44,131 nucleotides of DNA from a virus. The DNA lies in IMG/VR virus record IMGVR_UViG_3300045947_000230, positions 1 through 44,131 of that record; one strand, written 5' to 3'. The position numbers and the translations under genes were made by a program. Positions 14,564-21,917 of the stretch are shown here, in pieces (the first letter of the stretch is position 1; each line of letters starts with the position of its first letter). Below the pieces are notes generated by a model. The model was not told the DNA's origin. It ran no database searches and saw only the letters and a program-made list of their open reading frames with translations.

Positions 14564-15439
14564 CTACGCGGCCCGGGCAGTGCGAATATCAGTAACGAAG
14601 CCCGAGGTATCGATTCGAGCCAAACCCTTAGCTTTGAGCCCAACGTAGACGCCGGGCGTATCCAGAAAACGTAGGTCGTCGTGGTCGCCGGAGACGACGC
14701 TTGCGCCTTCGAACGTGAAGCCGTCCGAAATTTCGTGGCGGCACTGTCCCTTTGGGCTGCAGCCGCAGATTTTGAACACGGCTGCGACGTTGCCGCCGGC
14801 GGCCAGTACGCGTTCACAGTCGTTCGCGTTCACTTCCGAACGCGAAAACGTCAAGTGATAGTTGGCCGGCATCTTGCCGTGGGCAAAGCGCAGGGCACGG
14901 TCGATGTGCTTGGTGTAGTCGTAGAACTGCACATCAGGAAACCATTCGAGAATGGTCCGGCCGTCATTCATCAGCAGCCGCTCCCATGGCAGGTCGGATG
15001 TTCCGTTCAGGCGAACGCACGGAATCATGCCGGCCAAACGAGCCTTCTCAACGTGCAGCCGAATTTCGTGGCACAGCCGAACGTTGAACAGAAAGCGATT
15101 CAGAAAGAAGAGTCGGGTGCGAGCGACTCGAGCGCGCTGCACGTCGTTGAGTCCTGAAACGTCAAGCTTCTTGGCGATGCCGCCGTGCCCGGCCGTGTTC
15201 AGGCACGAGGCCGTGCAGCCGGCGGAGCGGTACTGGCAGACGTCATACCCCGAAAGATCGGCCGGCGCAAAGTACATGATCGCCGTCGAGTAGCCTCGCG
15301 CGCGACCTTTGTCTGTCTTCGGCGCGTACCCCTCAGGGGTGAGCAGGGACGTGAAGCCAAACTCGGCCTTCAACGTCGTTGTGCGAATTTCCGTCGCATG
15401 CACGATCCGAAGATCGGCCGCTGTGAGCGTGGGTGCCAT
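14564..15439 (-). CDS. GP88-like conserved phage protein (291 aa)
   Basis: Resembles the phage Gp88 family, whose biochemical role is not established. Conserved-looking parts: QYRSAGCTASCLNTAGHGG (Cys cluster), LNGTSDLPWE, FYDYTKH, and a late cluster KICGCSPKGQCRHEI. The cysteines could hold a metal or an Fe-S site. ATG 15439 (MAPTLTAAD) is used, after GAAAGAGAG, with a 1-nt TGATG overlap to the upstream gene; the longer open frame is a shadow. A GC-rich hairpin forms around the stop codon. Its co-occurrence with the DpdA module suggests a link to nucleic-acid modification, which is inference. Confidence 0.65.
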   Translation of the reverse strand: MAPTLTAADLRIVHATEIRTTTLKAEFGFTSLLTPEGYAPKTDKGRARGYSTAIMYFAPADLSGYDVCQYRSAGCTASCLNTAGHGGIAKKLDVSGLNDVQRARVARTRLFFLNRFLFNVRLCHEIRLHVEKARLAGMIPCVRLNGTSDLPWERLLMNDGRTILEWFPDVQFYDYTKHIDRALRFAHGKMPANYHLTFSRSEVNANDCERVLAAGGNVAAVFKICGCSPKGQCRHEISDGFTFEGASVVSGDHDDLRFLDTPGVYVGLKAKGLARIDTSGFVTDIRTARAA

Positions 15440-15780
15440 CAGTTGCTCTCTTTCGATACCGCTACCGGCTCGTATGCCCACAGTTCAGAGAGCATGCCCT
15501 CGCGGTGATACTCGCAGACATACGTCGTCGAGCCATCAGCCGTAATTACGACCGTGGCCGGTTGATCGCAGTCGTTGCCGCTTGTCGCAATGCTTTCGCA
15601 GATTGATGTGCCAATTGAGCGGTATGCCGCAACGAGTGAGTCGTGTAGCGACTCGAGCCCGCTTGCGTAGCGGCGCAGCAGAAAGAAGCCGTTCGGTAAT
15701 CGTTCGATCGAATACTGGCGCGGACTCGTGAAATGCACGAGCCCGTCGGGTGACCGATGCCAGAAAGTGTTGGGTGCCAT
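15439..15780 (-). CDS. Hypothetical first gene of minus-strand operon (113 aa)
   Basis: Not recognised. MAPNTFWHRSPDGLVHFTSP is followed by a helical centre and CDQPATVVITADGSTTYVCE, a small beta hairpin with Cys that might bind metal. ATG 15780 has no Shine-Dalgarno, but a promoter places the transcription start at this ATG, so a leaderless mRNA is likely. The stop overlaps the GP88-like start by one base. Confidence 0.68.
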   Translation of the reverse strand: MAPNTFWHRSPDGLVHFTSPRQYSIERLPNGFFLLRRYASGLESLHDSLVAAYRSIGTSICESIATSGNDCDQPATVVITADGSTTYVCEYHREGMLSELWAYEPVAVSKESN

Positions 15781-15786
15781 ACCGTG

Positions 15787-15815
15787 TTTATATCGGATTG
15801 ATATGTAGGCGACAA
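15787..15815 (-). promoter_or_regulatory. Promoter of the 15780-12698 operon
   Basis: On the minus strand, TTGTCG (15815-15810) is followed by a 17-nt spacer and TATAAA (15792-15787). The -10 differs from consensus at one position. Six bases then separate it from the ATG at 15780, so transcription should begin at or next to the start codon. Confidence 0.7.
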
Positions 15816-15833
15816 GGGGAAGCGCCCACAAAG

Positions 15834-15969
15834 GGGGAGAATTCCTCCCCACGTGGGGAAAAACCAGGATCGACTCCGTGGGGAGAGCTCCCACACGGCT
15901 GTAGGAATTCCCTAGGACAGCTGTCGTCGGACGTTGACCGCGCGCTGTAGCCTAGGCTGGCATGCCAGC
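15834..15969. promoter_or_regulatory. Cluster of palindromes between divergent operons
   Basis: Five dyads lie in 136 nt: GGGGAG-AATTC-CTCCCC (15834-15850), the perfect 12-mer CCCCACGTGGGG (15847-15858), a CCGTG...CACGG arm pair around GGGAG-AG-CTCCC (15876-15898), AGCCTAGGCT (15949-15958) and the perfect 14-mer GCTGGCATGCCAGC (15956-15969), which covers the terS start codon. They sit between the minus-strand operon promoter and the late operon. They are probably operators; the late promoter itself is not obvious. Confidence 0.55.
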
Positions 15970-16396
15970 TTCAGGACGTCCACGGAAAACACTCAAACAG
16001 TCTGCACGAGCCAAGCACGCGTTCCTTGAAAGCTATCGCGAATGGGCAAATATCTCGTGTGCCGCGGCTGCAGCGGGTTGCGACCGGTCGGCTGTCTACT
16101 ACTGGCTCGAGCACGATCCGGCCTTCTCAGCAGCATTCAATCTCGCCGGCGAGGCTGCGACAGAACGACTCGAGAAGGAAGCGTGGCGCCGAGCTACGGA
16201 GGGCACTCCCTACAAACGGACTAGCTACTGGCACGGTGAGCCGGTGGGCACTGATGAGAAGATTGAGTACTCCGATCAACTGATGATGCTGCTACTCCGC
16301 GCTCGGAAGCCGGATACCTATCGCGAGAAGGTTGACGTGACCGTGAGTCAGGTCGTGAAAGCGATCGCCGGTATCGAGCCCGCATCTGTTCTGTAG
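15962..16396 (+). CDS. terS: Terminase small subunit (144 aa)
   Basis: Recognises phage DNA and feeds it to TerL for packaging. The N-terminus is basic (GRPRKTLKQSARAKH), followed by a helix-turn-helix (WANISCAAAAAGCDRSAVYY, then WLEHDPAFSAAF) and the helical segment EAATERLEKEAWRRATEG typical of TerS proteins. The C-terminus is short. It starts at ATG 15962 inside a 14-nt palindrome. Its position at the head of the late operon before TerL is standard. Confidence 0.82.
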   Translation: MPASGRPRKTLKQSARAKHAFLESYREWANISCAAAAAGCDRSAVYYWLEHDPAFSAAFNLAGEAATERLEKEAWRRATEGTPYKRTSYWHGEPVGTDEKIEYSDQLMMLLLRARKPDTYREKVDVTVSQVVKAIAGIEPASVL

Positions 16397-16654
16397 TCAC
16401 CCCGTCACTACGGAATGTCTCTCTCACCACGAACACGGTAAGGCGAACCTGAAGCCGTAGCGGAGCGCCAGGCTCGAGAGAAGGATCGTGCGCGCGCACC
16501 TGGACCTTGATCTCACAACGCGCGGGTACGGGTGCCACCATGCCCCGCGGCGCTTCCGTCCCCCATATGCTCTAGCCCCAAATCCAGAAATCTACGATTG
16601 AGCGAAACGAAAACCGGGCTACGGGAAACCGTAGCACGAGCTCCGCAGGACGCA
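16397..16654. other. terS-terL gap with GNRA hairpin
   Basis: This gap holds no convincing gene. It contains a perfect 7-bp stem GCTACGG-GAAA-CCGTAGC (16618-16635) closed by a GNRA tetraloop and, just past the gap end, a stem CGCACT-ACGC-AGTGCG (16651-16666). There is also a GTGCGCGCGCAC palindrome (16489-16500). Two stable stems this close together suggest a structured RNA, a terminator-like attenuator or a packaging (cos/pac) recognition region. No T-run follows. Confidence 0.4.
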
Positions 16655-16900
16655 CTACGCAGTGCGTGGGTCAGGGGGCGGGGCGTCCTTCGCGGAGTAG
16701 TAGACGGGAGTTGAGCGCGGAGAGACGAACTGTCGGTGGGCGTTGAGGCGTTGCTGAGCTCGAGTGATGCAGCGCTGGCAGCCGCCGAAGTACCAGGTCT
16801 GGCATTGCCGGCAGAAGCGGGGTGGCGACTTCGGTTCCGACACGGTGCGCGAGTATGTCCAGGGTAGCAGAAAGTCAAGTATGCTGCGGCGTGAAACCAT
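16655..16900 (-). CDS. Possible zinc-finger protein (81 aa)
   Basis: The centre reads FCRQCQTWYFGGCQRC, two CxxC pairs with aromatic spacing typical of a zinc ribbon, followed by a basic helix (ITRAQQRLNAH). It lies antisense to everything around it, between terS and terL, and starts at ATG 16900 inside an inverted repeat with no clear Shine-Dalgarno. The zinc pattern is the only real support; it may be a shadow. Confidence 0.4.
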   Translation of the reverse strand: MVSRRSILDFLLPWTYSRTVSEPKSPPRFCRQCQTWYFGGCQRCITRAQQRLNAHRQFVSPRSTPVYYSAKDAPPPDPRTA

Positions 16901-16948
16901 GCAGTTTCACGTACCCATGCCGGCACTTGTGAAACGGAGTGGTTTCAC
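16891..16948. promoter_or_regulatory. Tandem inverted repeats GTGAAAC-N6-GTTTCAC
   Basis: Two copies of GTGAAAC-N6-GTTTCAC occupy 16891-16910 and 16929-16948, with identical 7-nt arms, identical 6-nt spacers and the same GTAC after each. Centres are 38 bp apart. They lie just before or over the start of the small gene preceding terL and at the start of the antisense zinc-finger frame. This is probably a cooperative operator for a dimeric regulator. Confidence 0.6.
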
Positions 16949-17081
16949 GTACTGGCGTTGTCATCCGTTGATGGAGCGCTGGACGTGGCCGCTGGTTGGG
17001 CACCGCATTCGTATTGCGTACGGGCAGGCGCTGTGCGATCGCTGCGAGCCGCTGCCGCAGGTGAGGGACGGACCCAGGTGA
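16899..17081 (+). CDS. Small protein before terL (about 60 aa)
   Basis: The frame ends with TGA 17081, overlapping the terL GTG as GTGA, which supports real translation. Candidate starts are ATG 16881, 16899 and 16917; none has a clean Shine-Dalgarno. The product contains FTYWRCHPLMERW and ALCDRCEPLP, so a CxH...CxxC zinc site is possible. Small HTH- or Cys-type proteins often precede TerL in phage operons; function here is unknown. Confidence 0.55.
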   Translation: MQFHVPMPALVKRSGFTYWRCHPLMERWTWPLVGHRIRIAYGQALCDRCEPLPQVRDGPR

Positions 17082-18448
17082 CGAAACGGCAAGAGGCGCT
17101 GCTCAGGCCGGCCAGTGTGCAAACAGGGTCGAGTGCAACAGCAGAAGAGCGGCCGTACCAGCCGTTTGGAGCAGCGCTCGAGTTGTTTCGGAATCGAAGT
17201 CGGGAAGTGCTGCTGAGTGGGCCGGCGGGGACGGGCAAGAGTCGGGCGTGTCTGGAGAAGCTGAACCTGATCTGCATGCAGAAGCCGATCCGGGCGGCGA
17301 TCGTGCGCAAGACGCGGAAGAGCCTGACCCAGAGTGCCATGACGACACTGGAGACGAAGGTGCTGCCGGTGCCGAACCAGGTGCGCTTCCACGAGGGCGA
17401 CCAGGAGTACCGGTATCCGTCAGGGGCACGGGTGATGGTGGCCGGGCTGGATGACCCGGAGAAGATCGGCTCGACCGAGTTCGACCTGGTGTACGTGCAG
17501 GAAGCGACCGAGCTCGAGGAAGACGACTGGGGCATGCTGCTGCGTGGGCTGCGGAACGGGGTGCTCTCGTACCAGCAGATCGTGGCCGACTGCAACCCGA
17601 GTGCTCCGACGCACTGGCTCAAGCAGCGCTGCAATCGGGGCGAGACGCTGCTGCTCGAGAGCAAGCACGAAGATAACCCCAGCCTGATCGATCCCACCAC
17701 AGGGCAGTACGCGAATCAGATCGCCGAGGACTATCTCAAGGGGCTGGATTCGCTGCGTGGGTATCTGTACCAGCGCTTGAGGCTGGGGCTGTGGGTGGCG
17801 GCCGAAGGGATGTACTTCACCGAGTTCGATCCGGCAGTCCACGTCACGGAGCCGTTTCCGATACCCGAGGAGTGGCCGCGCTGGATCGCCGTCGACTACG
17901 GCTTCGCGGCTCCGTTCTGCTGCCTGTGGCTGGCCAGAGAGCCCGAGACGAGACGCATCTACGTGTATCGGGAGCTGTACGGGGCGGGGTTGCGGGACGA
18001 GCAGCAGGTCGAGAAGATCCTCGACGCCACCGGTGGCGAGCAGCTGCTGCTGCGGGTGCTGGACCCCAGCATGTTCAATTTGCGGACCGAGCAGCAGCGG
18101 CCCAGCATCGCCGCGGTGTACGCGTCGAACGGGCTGTGGCCGGTGGTGCCGGGGATGAATAGCCGCAAGCAGGGCTGGGCGATCGTCAGACGAGCGCTTG
18201 CCAAGGATGCACCAAAGCTCGAGGAGGCTTTGGAAGGCCCAAGGCTGCGGATCTTCAAAGACCGCTGTCCGAACCTGATCAGGACGTTGCCCACCATGGT
18301 CGTCGACCCGCTGGACCCCGAGGACGTGGCCGACAAGGTGGGGTCACAGAAGACCGAGGACCACGCGGTGGATGCGCTGCGCTACGCGCTGGCGGCCGAG
18401 GCGCAGCCGCCGCAGCCGGCCGAAACGGTGAACCTGAGGTACGGCTAA
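17078..18448 (+). CDS. terL: Terminase large subunit (456 aa)
   Basis: The packaging motor: ATPase plus headful or cos nuclease. The ATPase domain has Walker A GPAGTGKS (48-55), Walker B FDLVYVQEATE (about 135-145) and a coupling motif near VADCNPSAPTHW. The RNase H-like nuclease domain has IAVDYGF (Asp near 274) and the terminal DHAVDALRYAL with acidic residues near 427-431. Length is normal for TerL. GTG 17078 is chosen by the GTGA overlap; the frame extends 40 codons upstream as a shadow. It acts with TerS and the portal. Confidence 0.93.
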   Translation: MTKRQEALLRPASVQTGSSATAEERPYQPFGAALELFRNRSREVLLSGPAGTGKSRACLEKLNLICMQKPIRAAIVRKTRKSLTQSAMTTLETKVLPVPNQVRFHEGDQEYRYPSGARVMVAGLDDPEKIGSTEFDLVYVQEATELEEDDWGMLLRGLRNGVLSYQQIVADCNPSAPTHWLKQRCNRGETLLLESKHEDNPSLIDPTTGQYANQIAEDYLKGLDSLRGYLYQRLRLGLWVAAEGMYFTEFDPAVHVTEPFPIPEEWPRWIAVDYGFAAPFCCLWLAREPETRRIYVYRELYGAGLRDEQQVEKILDATGGEQLLLRVLDPSMFNLRTEQQRPSIAAVYASNGLWPVVPGMNSRKQGWAIVRRALAKDAPKLEEALEGPRLRIFKDRCPNLIRTLPTMVVDPLDPEDVADKVGSQKTEDHAVDALRYALAAEAQPPQPAETVNLRYG

Positions 18449-18450
18449 GC

Positions 18451-19155
18451 GTGGTCGTCTCGGCGGCGCACTTCAAAGAAGTGACGAACGGGTACGAGCA
18501 GCAGACCGACGGGCTGTGGGTGCATCGGGGGGTTCTGAATGCGGGGACGTTGCGGGCAAGGAATCTGATTGCCCCGCGCAGCGGTGAAGGTGTCGAAACG
18601 CAGTATGACCAGCTTTCGCACGCTGGTCACTTCCTGGCCTACAACCGCGACACGGCGCAGTACACCGATCTAAACATCAGCGCCAAGAACCTCTACCTCA
18701 ACACGTTTGGCGGCACGCTGAATCTGCCGGACGGGTCGGTGCAGACGGCCGACCTGGCCCCTGGTGCGGCGCAGGCAAGCCTGGGGAGTTGGATCGGTAC
18801 TCCGTCATGGTCAACGCCGGGCGTCGGTATCAATTGCGAGACGCCGATTCAGGTGACCACAGGGGCAACGACCAGCGGTGCCACGATACGGGTCGAACTC
18901 ACCACTGCAATTGCCAATAACACCGTTGGTGGCTTCACGTATGTTGGCATCGGCACCAATGGCGCGGTGCAGATATGGAACACCGGGTTTCACACGGTAG
19001 CCGTCAACTATGTCGTGCCGCTTTCTATTGTCTACTACTTCTCGGGAACTGGCGGCAGCATGAAGTTCTCGATGTTTGTGCATCTCACTGCCGGTGTCAC
19101 GACCTTCTTCAGTGGGAACACTTCAAGCATGTTCGTGTATGAGCAACGGAGGTAG
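18451..19155 (+). CDS. Beta-rich structural protein (234 aa)
   Basis: Not recognised by family. NTFGGTLNLPDGSVQTADLA and TYVGIGTNGAVQIWNTGF are repeat-like beta segments similar to tail-fibre or head-decoration proteins (the PDGSV-TADL phrase is common near fibre domains). It is odd to find it between terL and the portal; a head fibre or decoration protein is a reasonable guess. It starts at GTG 18451, 2 nt after terL. Confidence 0.6.
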   Translation: MVVSAAHFKEVTNGYEQQTDGLWVHRGVLNAGTLRARNLIAPRSGEGVETQYDQLSHAGHFLAYNRDTAQYTDLNISAKNLYLNTFGGTLNLPDGSVQTADLAPGAAQASLGSWIGTPSWSTPGVGINCETPIQVTTGATTSGATIRVELTTAIANNTVGGFTYVGIGTNGAVQIWNTGFHTVAVNYVVPLSIVYYFSGTGGSMKFSMFVHLTAGVTTFFSGNTSSMFVYEQRR

Positions 19156-19161
19156 GTGGAG

Positions 19162-19413
19162 ATGGTTGGACTTGCGCCACTGAACGGCCAAGAGGTCAAC
19201 AACCTCGTGGGCACGCACCTCCGCTCGTTCACCGACATCAAGGAAACCATCAACCACGACAAGGAGTGGCTCGAAGCCATCGACCTCAAGGCCGAGCCGT
19301 ACCTGCTGAGTGCCGACGACGAGACGCTCATCAAGAGCGCCATCCTGCAACTCGACCAGACGCTGGATGACGTGGACATGACGTTCATCGAACGCCTGAC
19401 GGGGATGTGGTAG
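19162..19413 (+). CDS. Small helical protein before portal (83 aa)
   Basis: Mostly alpha-helical and acidic (LRSFTDIKETINHDKEWLEA, LIKSAILQLDQTLDDVDMTF). ATG 19162 is preferred over GTG 19156 because a GGAGG site lies 9 nt before it. The TAG stop is immediately followed by the portal ATG. Small helical proteins at this position occur in other phages and may help portal assembly; no family is recognised. Confidence 0.65.
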   Translation: MVGLAPLNGQEVNNLVGTHLRSFTDIKETINHDKEWLEAIDLKAEPYLLSADDETLIKSAILQLDQTLDDVDMTFIERLTGMW

Positions 19414-21552
19414 ATGAGCATGTCGTCGGTGCCGCCAGCGGGCTGGTTCAAGGATTCCAAGAGCTCGGACGAGGACGCCATGGAGCGCGCCACGCTCGAG
19501 CTGGCCACCGACCTGCAGCACCAGTTCGCGGACCGCGACCAGCTGTATCGGGACATCGACGCGGTGCTGTTCGGGGAATTGCCGGTCGAGATCCCGGAGG
19601 CGTACAGGAAGACCGCCATCGAGGTCCGCTCGCCGCTGGCCATGCACATCGCCACGACTGTCACAGCAGCGCTGTCCGTGAACCCGATGTCCATCGTCTT
19701 CAAGCCGATCGGCTTCGGCGACATCTACCAGTCCAACTCGACGTTGCGTGAACATTTCTTCGAGGCAAGCTGGACGCGCCAGGAGCAGGAAGCACGTCGG
19801 CAGCTGCTGCGGCTGTTCATGTGGAGCATGGCCGTCAAGGGCGAGGGCGTGCTCAAGACCGTCGAACGTACGCGGGCCGCGTGGGGCACCTACGACAGCA
19901 AGCAGGACGCGCTCAAGAAGACGCTCGAGGCCGACGAGGACCTGGACCAGGACGCCCGCGACCGCATGTACGACCACGAAACCGAGGGCTACAAGCTCGG
20001 CCTGCCGTATCCGATCGCCTCAAGCGACGTGCCGCCCGAAACCTTCTACTACACCAAAAACGAGAACGGGTTCACGTCCGTCGTCGAGATCAAGGAGCTG
20101 CCGTACCAGGAAGCCCTCGAGCGCTTCGGCACCGGCCTGAACAGCAACGGCGAGGTCGTCAGCCCGAAAACGTGGTCGGGCATGGACCCTCGAGCCGCCG
20201 AGCTTGCCAGAGCCGAGTGGACGCAGTCAGTGCGCGGCACCAGTCGCGGCGACCAGACCGTGCGCTGCATCGAAGCCTGGGACTGGCAGCGGCAGGTGAT
20301 CCTGCTCTCTGGGCCGGGCCAGCGCCACAAGGGCAACGGCTCGCTGGGCGAAGCCACGCTGTGCCGCGTCCTCAAGCACCCCTACGGCGACCCGGTCCTG
20401 AAAACGTTGCGAGGCCCGTACTTCCACGCGCTGGGCATCACTACGTCCAGTCGTCTTCCCGAACGTGCCGGGCTCAGCATCCTGTTCGGCTTTCTGCGGC
20501 TGTTCCCGCTCATGGACAGCCTGCTGACGATGCAGGGCCAGGCGGCGTACATGACCGCCTACCCGGCGTTCAAGAAGACCACCCCGCCGGGCGTCATCCC
20601 CGGACTGCCGACGATGCCCTACGGCACCGACGGACGCGAGCGCGCCCAGACCATCGAGCCAGGCAAGCTGTTCCCGTTTGACGTCAGCCCCATCGACCAG
20701 CCCAAGTCGGGTGTCGACGCCGACAAGCTGATCGCCAACATCAAGGACATGATGGAGTGGGCGCTGCCATCCGTCGTGCAGGGCATGGTGGCCAGCGATC
20801 AGAGCGGGTACGCCCTGAACCAGGCGGCGTACCTCGCTCGCCTGGGGTGGGATCCGATCGTCAGCAACGCCCAGGTCGCGCTCGGCGAGCGCATCGGCTT
20901 CGAGTCGTGGCTGATCGAGAACCGCATCAGCGAGAAGGTCTATGCCTGGGGCGAGATCGAGGCCAAGAAAGGCAAGAAGACCATCGGCGGCCAGTCAAAG
21001 GCTACCTGGCTGGGCATCGGTCCCGACGATCTCAAGGGCGTACACCGGTACGAAGTGAAGCTCGCACCCTCCACACCCTCGAACGAAATCATCGAGACGC
21101 GGGCTATCGGTGAGAAGATGCAACTCAAGCTCATCACGTATGAAGATGCCGTCGAGCGCGCGGGATCGAATCCCGACGAGGTAGAGAAGTCCTGGCTGCT
21201 GCACGATCTCAAGGGTAGTCAGGAAATCCAGCAGGAATTGAAGAACGCCATCTTCCAGAAGATCGCGACGATTCGGTCGGCGCGTATGGAAGCAGCAGGC
21301 ATCCCACAAGGACCACCCGGCGCCCCGCCATCTGGCATGCCTCCAGCCGGTGCAACGGGCGTGCCGGGCGGAACCCCTGGCGCACCACCCATGCCAGGCC
21401 CGGGCGGCATGCCGCCCAATCCGGTGCCATCCCCCGGTCAGGGCCTGCCCGTCGCCCCACCTCCCCCGGGTGGCGGCGGCGGACCAGGGTTGCCGCCCGG
21501 CGGCATCCCCGGCACGCCCGCGGTGCCGATGCCGCGGGGGCCGATGCCATGA
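19414..21552 (+). CDS. Portal protein (712 aa)
   Basis: Forms the dodecameric ring at the head vertex through which DNA is packaged. The N-terminal helices (YRDIDAVLFGELPVEIPEAY) and the core (EVRSPLAMHIATTVTAALSV, later WNWQRQ-like AWDWQRQVILL and IEPGKLFPFDVSPIDQPKSG) fit portal proteins of podovirus-like phages. Residues from about 620 to the end form a long Pro/Gly-rich tail (PPGAPPSGMPP and repeats), unusual for portals and perhaps flexible inside the capsid. The stop overlaps the next ATG. Confidence 0.8.
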   Translation: MSMSSVPPAGWFKDSKSSDEDAMERATLELATDLQHQFADRDQLYRDIDAVLFGELPVEIPEAYRKTAIEVRSPLAMHIATTVTAALSVNPMSIVFKPIGFGDIYQSNSTLREHFFEASWTRQEQEARRQLLRLFMWSMAVKGEGVLKTVERTRAAWGTYDSKQDALKKTLEADEDLDQDARDRMYDHETEGYKLGLPYPIASSDVPPETFYYTKNENGFTSVVEIKELPYQEALERFGTGLNSNGEVVSPKTWSGMDPRAAELARAEWTQSVRGTSRGDQTVRCIEAWDWQRQVILLSGPGQRHKGNGSLGEATLCRVLKHPYGDPVLKTLRGPYFHALGITTSSRLPERAGLSILFGFLRLFPLMDSLLTMQGQAAYMTAYPAFKKTTPPGVIPGLPTMPYGTDGRERAQTIEPGKLFPFDVSPIDQPKSGVDADKLIANIKDMMEWALPSVVQGMVASDQSGYALNQAAYLARLGWDPIVSNAQVALGERIGFESWLIENRISEKVYAWGEIEAKKGKKTIGGQSKATWLGIGPDDLKGVHRYEVKLAPSTPSNEIIETRAIGEKMQLKLITYEDAVERAGSNPDEVEKSWLLHDLKGSQEIQQELKNAIFQKIATIRSARMEAAGIPQGPPGAPPSGMPPAGATGVPGGTPGAPPMPGPGGMPPNPVPSPGQGLPVAPPPPGGGGGPGLPPGGIPGTPAVPMPRGPMP

Positions 21553-21917
21553 GTCCGCAGCAGACGATGATGGACGAGGTCGCCAACGACCTCGCGTTAT
21601 GGATCGATGAGACGGCGACCAACATCGCGCTGGCGTTCGCACCCACCAGGGCGCCGTTCGCGGCCAAGACCACCGAGCAGCAGAAGCTCGAGTACTACAG
21701 GTCCAGGCTGTTCAACCCCGACGGCTCGCCCAACGAGCAGGGGCGCAGCGAAGAGCTGCGGCGGCTGGGCGTGGAGGGCTTCGGGCTGGTCTACAAGTCC
21801 ATCATTCGACGCTGGCCGGAGCTGAAGATCCCCACCCCGCCGCCGATCGAAGTGCCTGACGAGTGGCCGAGCGGTGCGCCGCCGCCACCCATGCCACCTG
21901 GAGGGGCAGCCGCATGA
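21549..21917 (+). CDS. Hypothetical head-region protein (122 aa)
   Basis: Not recognised. Helical N-terminus (MDEVANDLALWIDETATNIA), a charged centre (EYYRSRLFNPDGSPNEQGRS) and a Pro-rich tail (PPPIEVPDEWPSGAPPPPMP) echoing the portal tail. ATGA overlaps with both neighbours. Likely a virion or assembly component by position. Confidence 0.6.
   Translation: MSPQQTMMDEVANDLALWIDETATNIALAFAPTRAPFAAKTTEQQKLEYYRSRLFNPDGSPNEQGRSEELRRLGVEGFGLVYKSIIRRWPELKIPTPPPIEVPDEWPSGAPPPPMPPGGAAA

Noticed and set aside
16891-16948. parS-like centromere sites
   Set aside because: Half-sites match parS, but the arms are in the opposite order with a 6-nt spacer, and no ParA/ParB gene is present.
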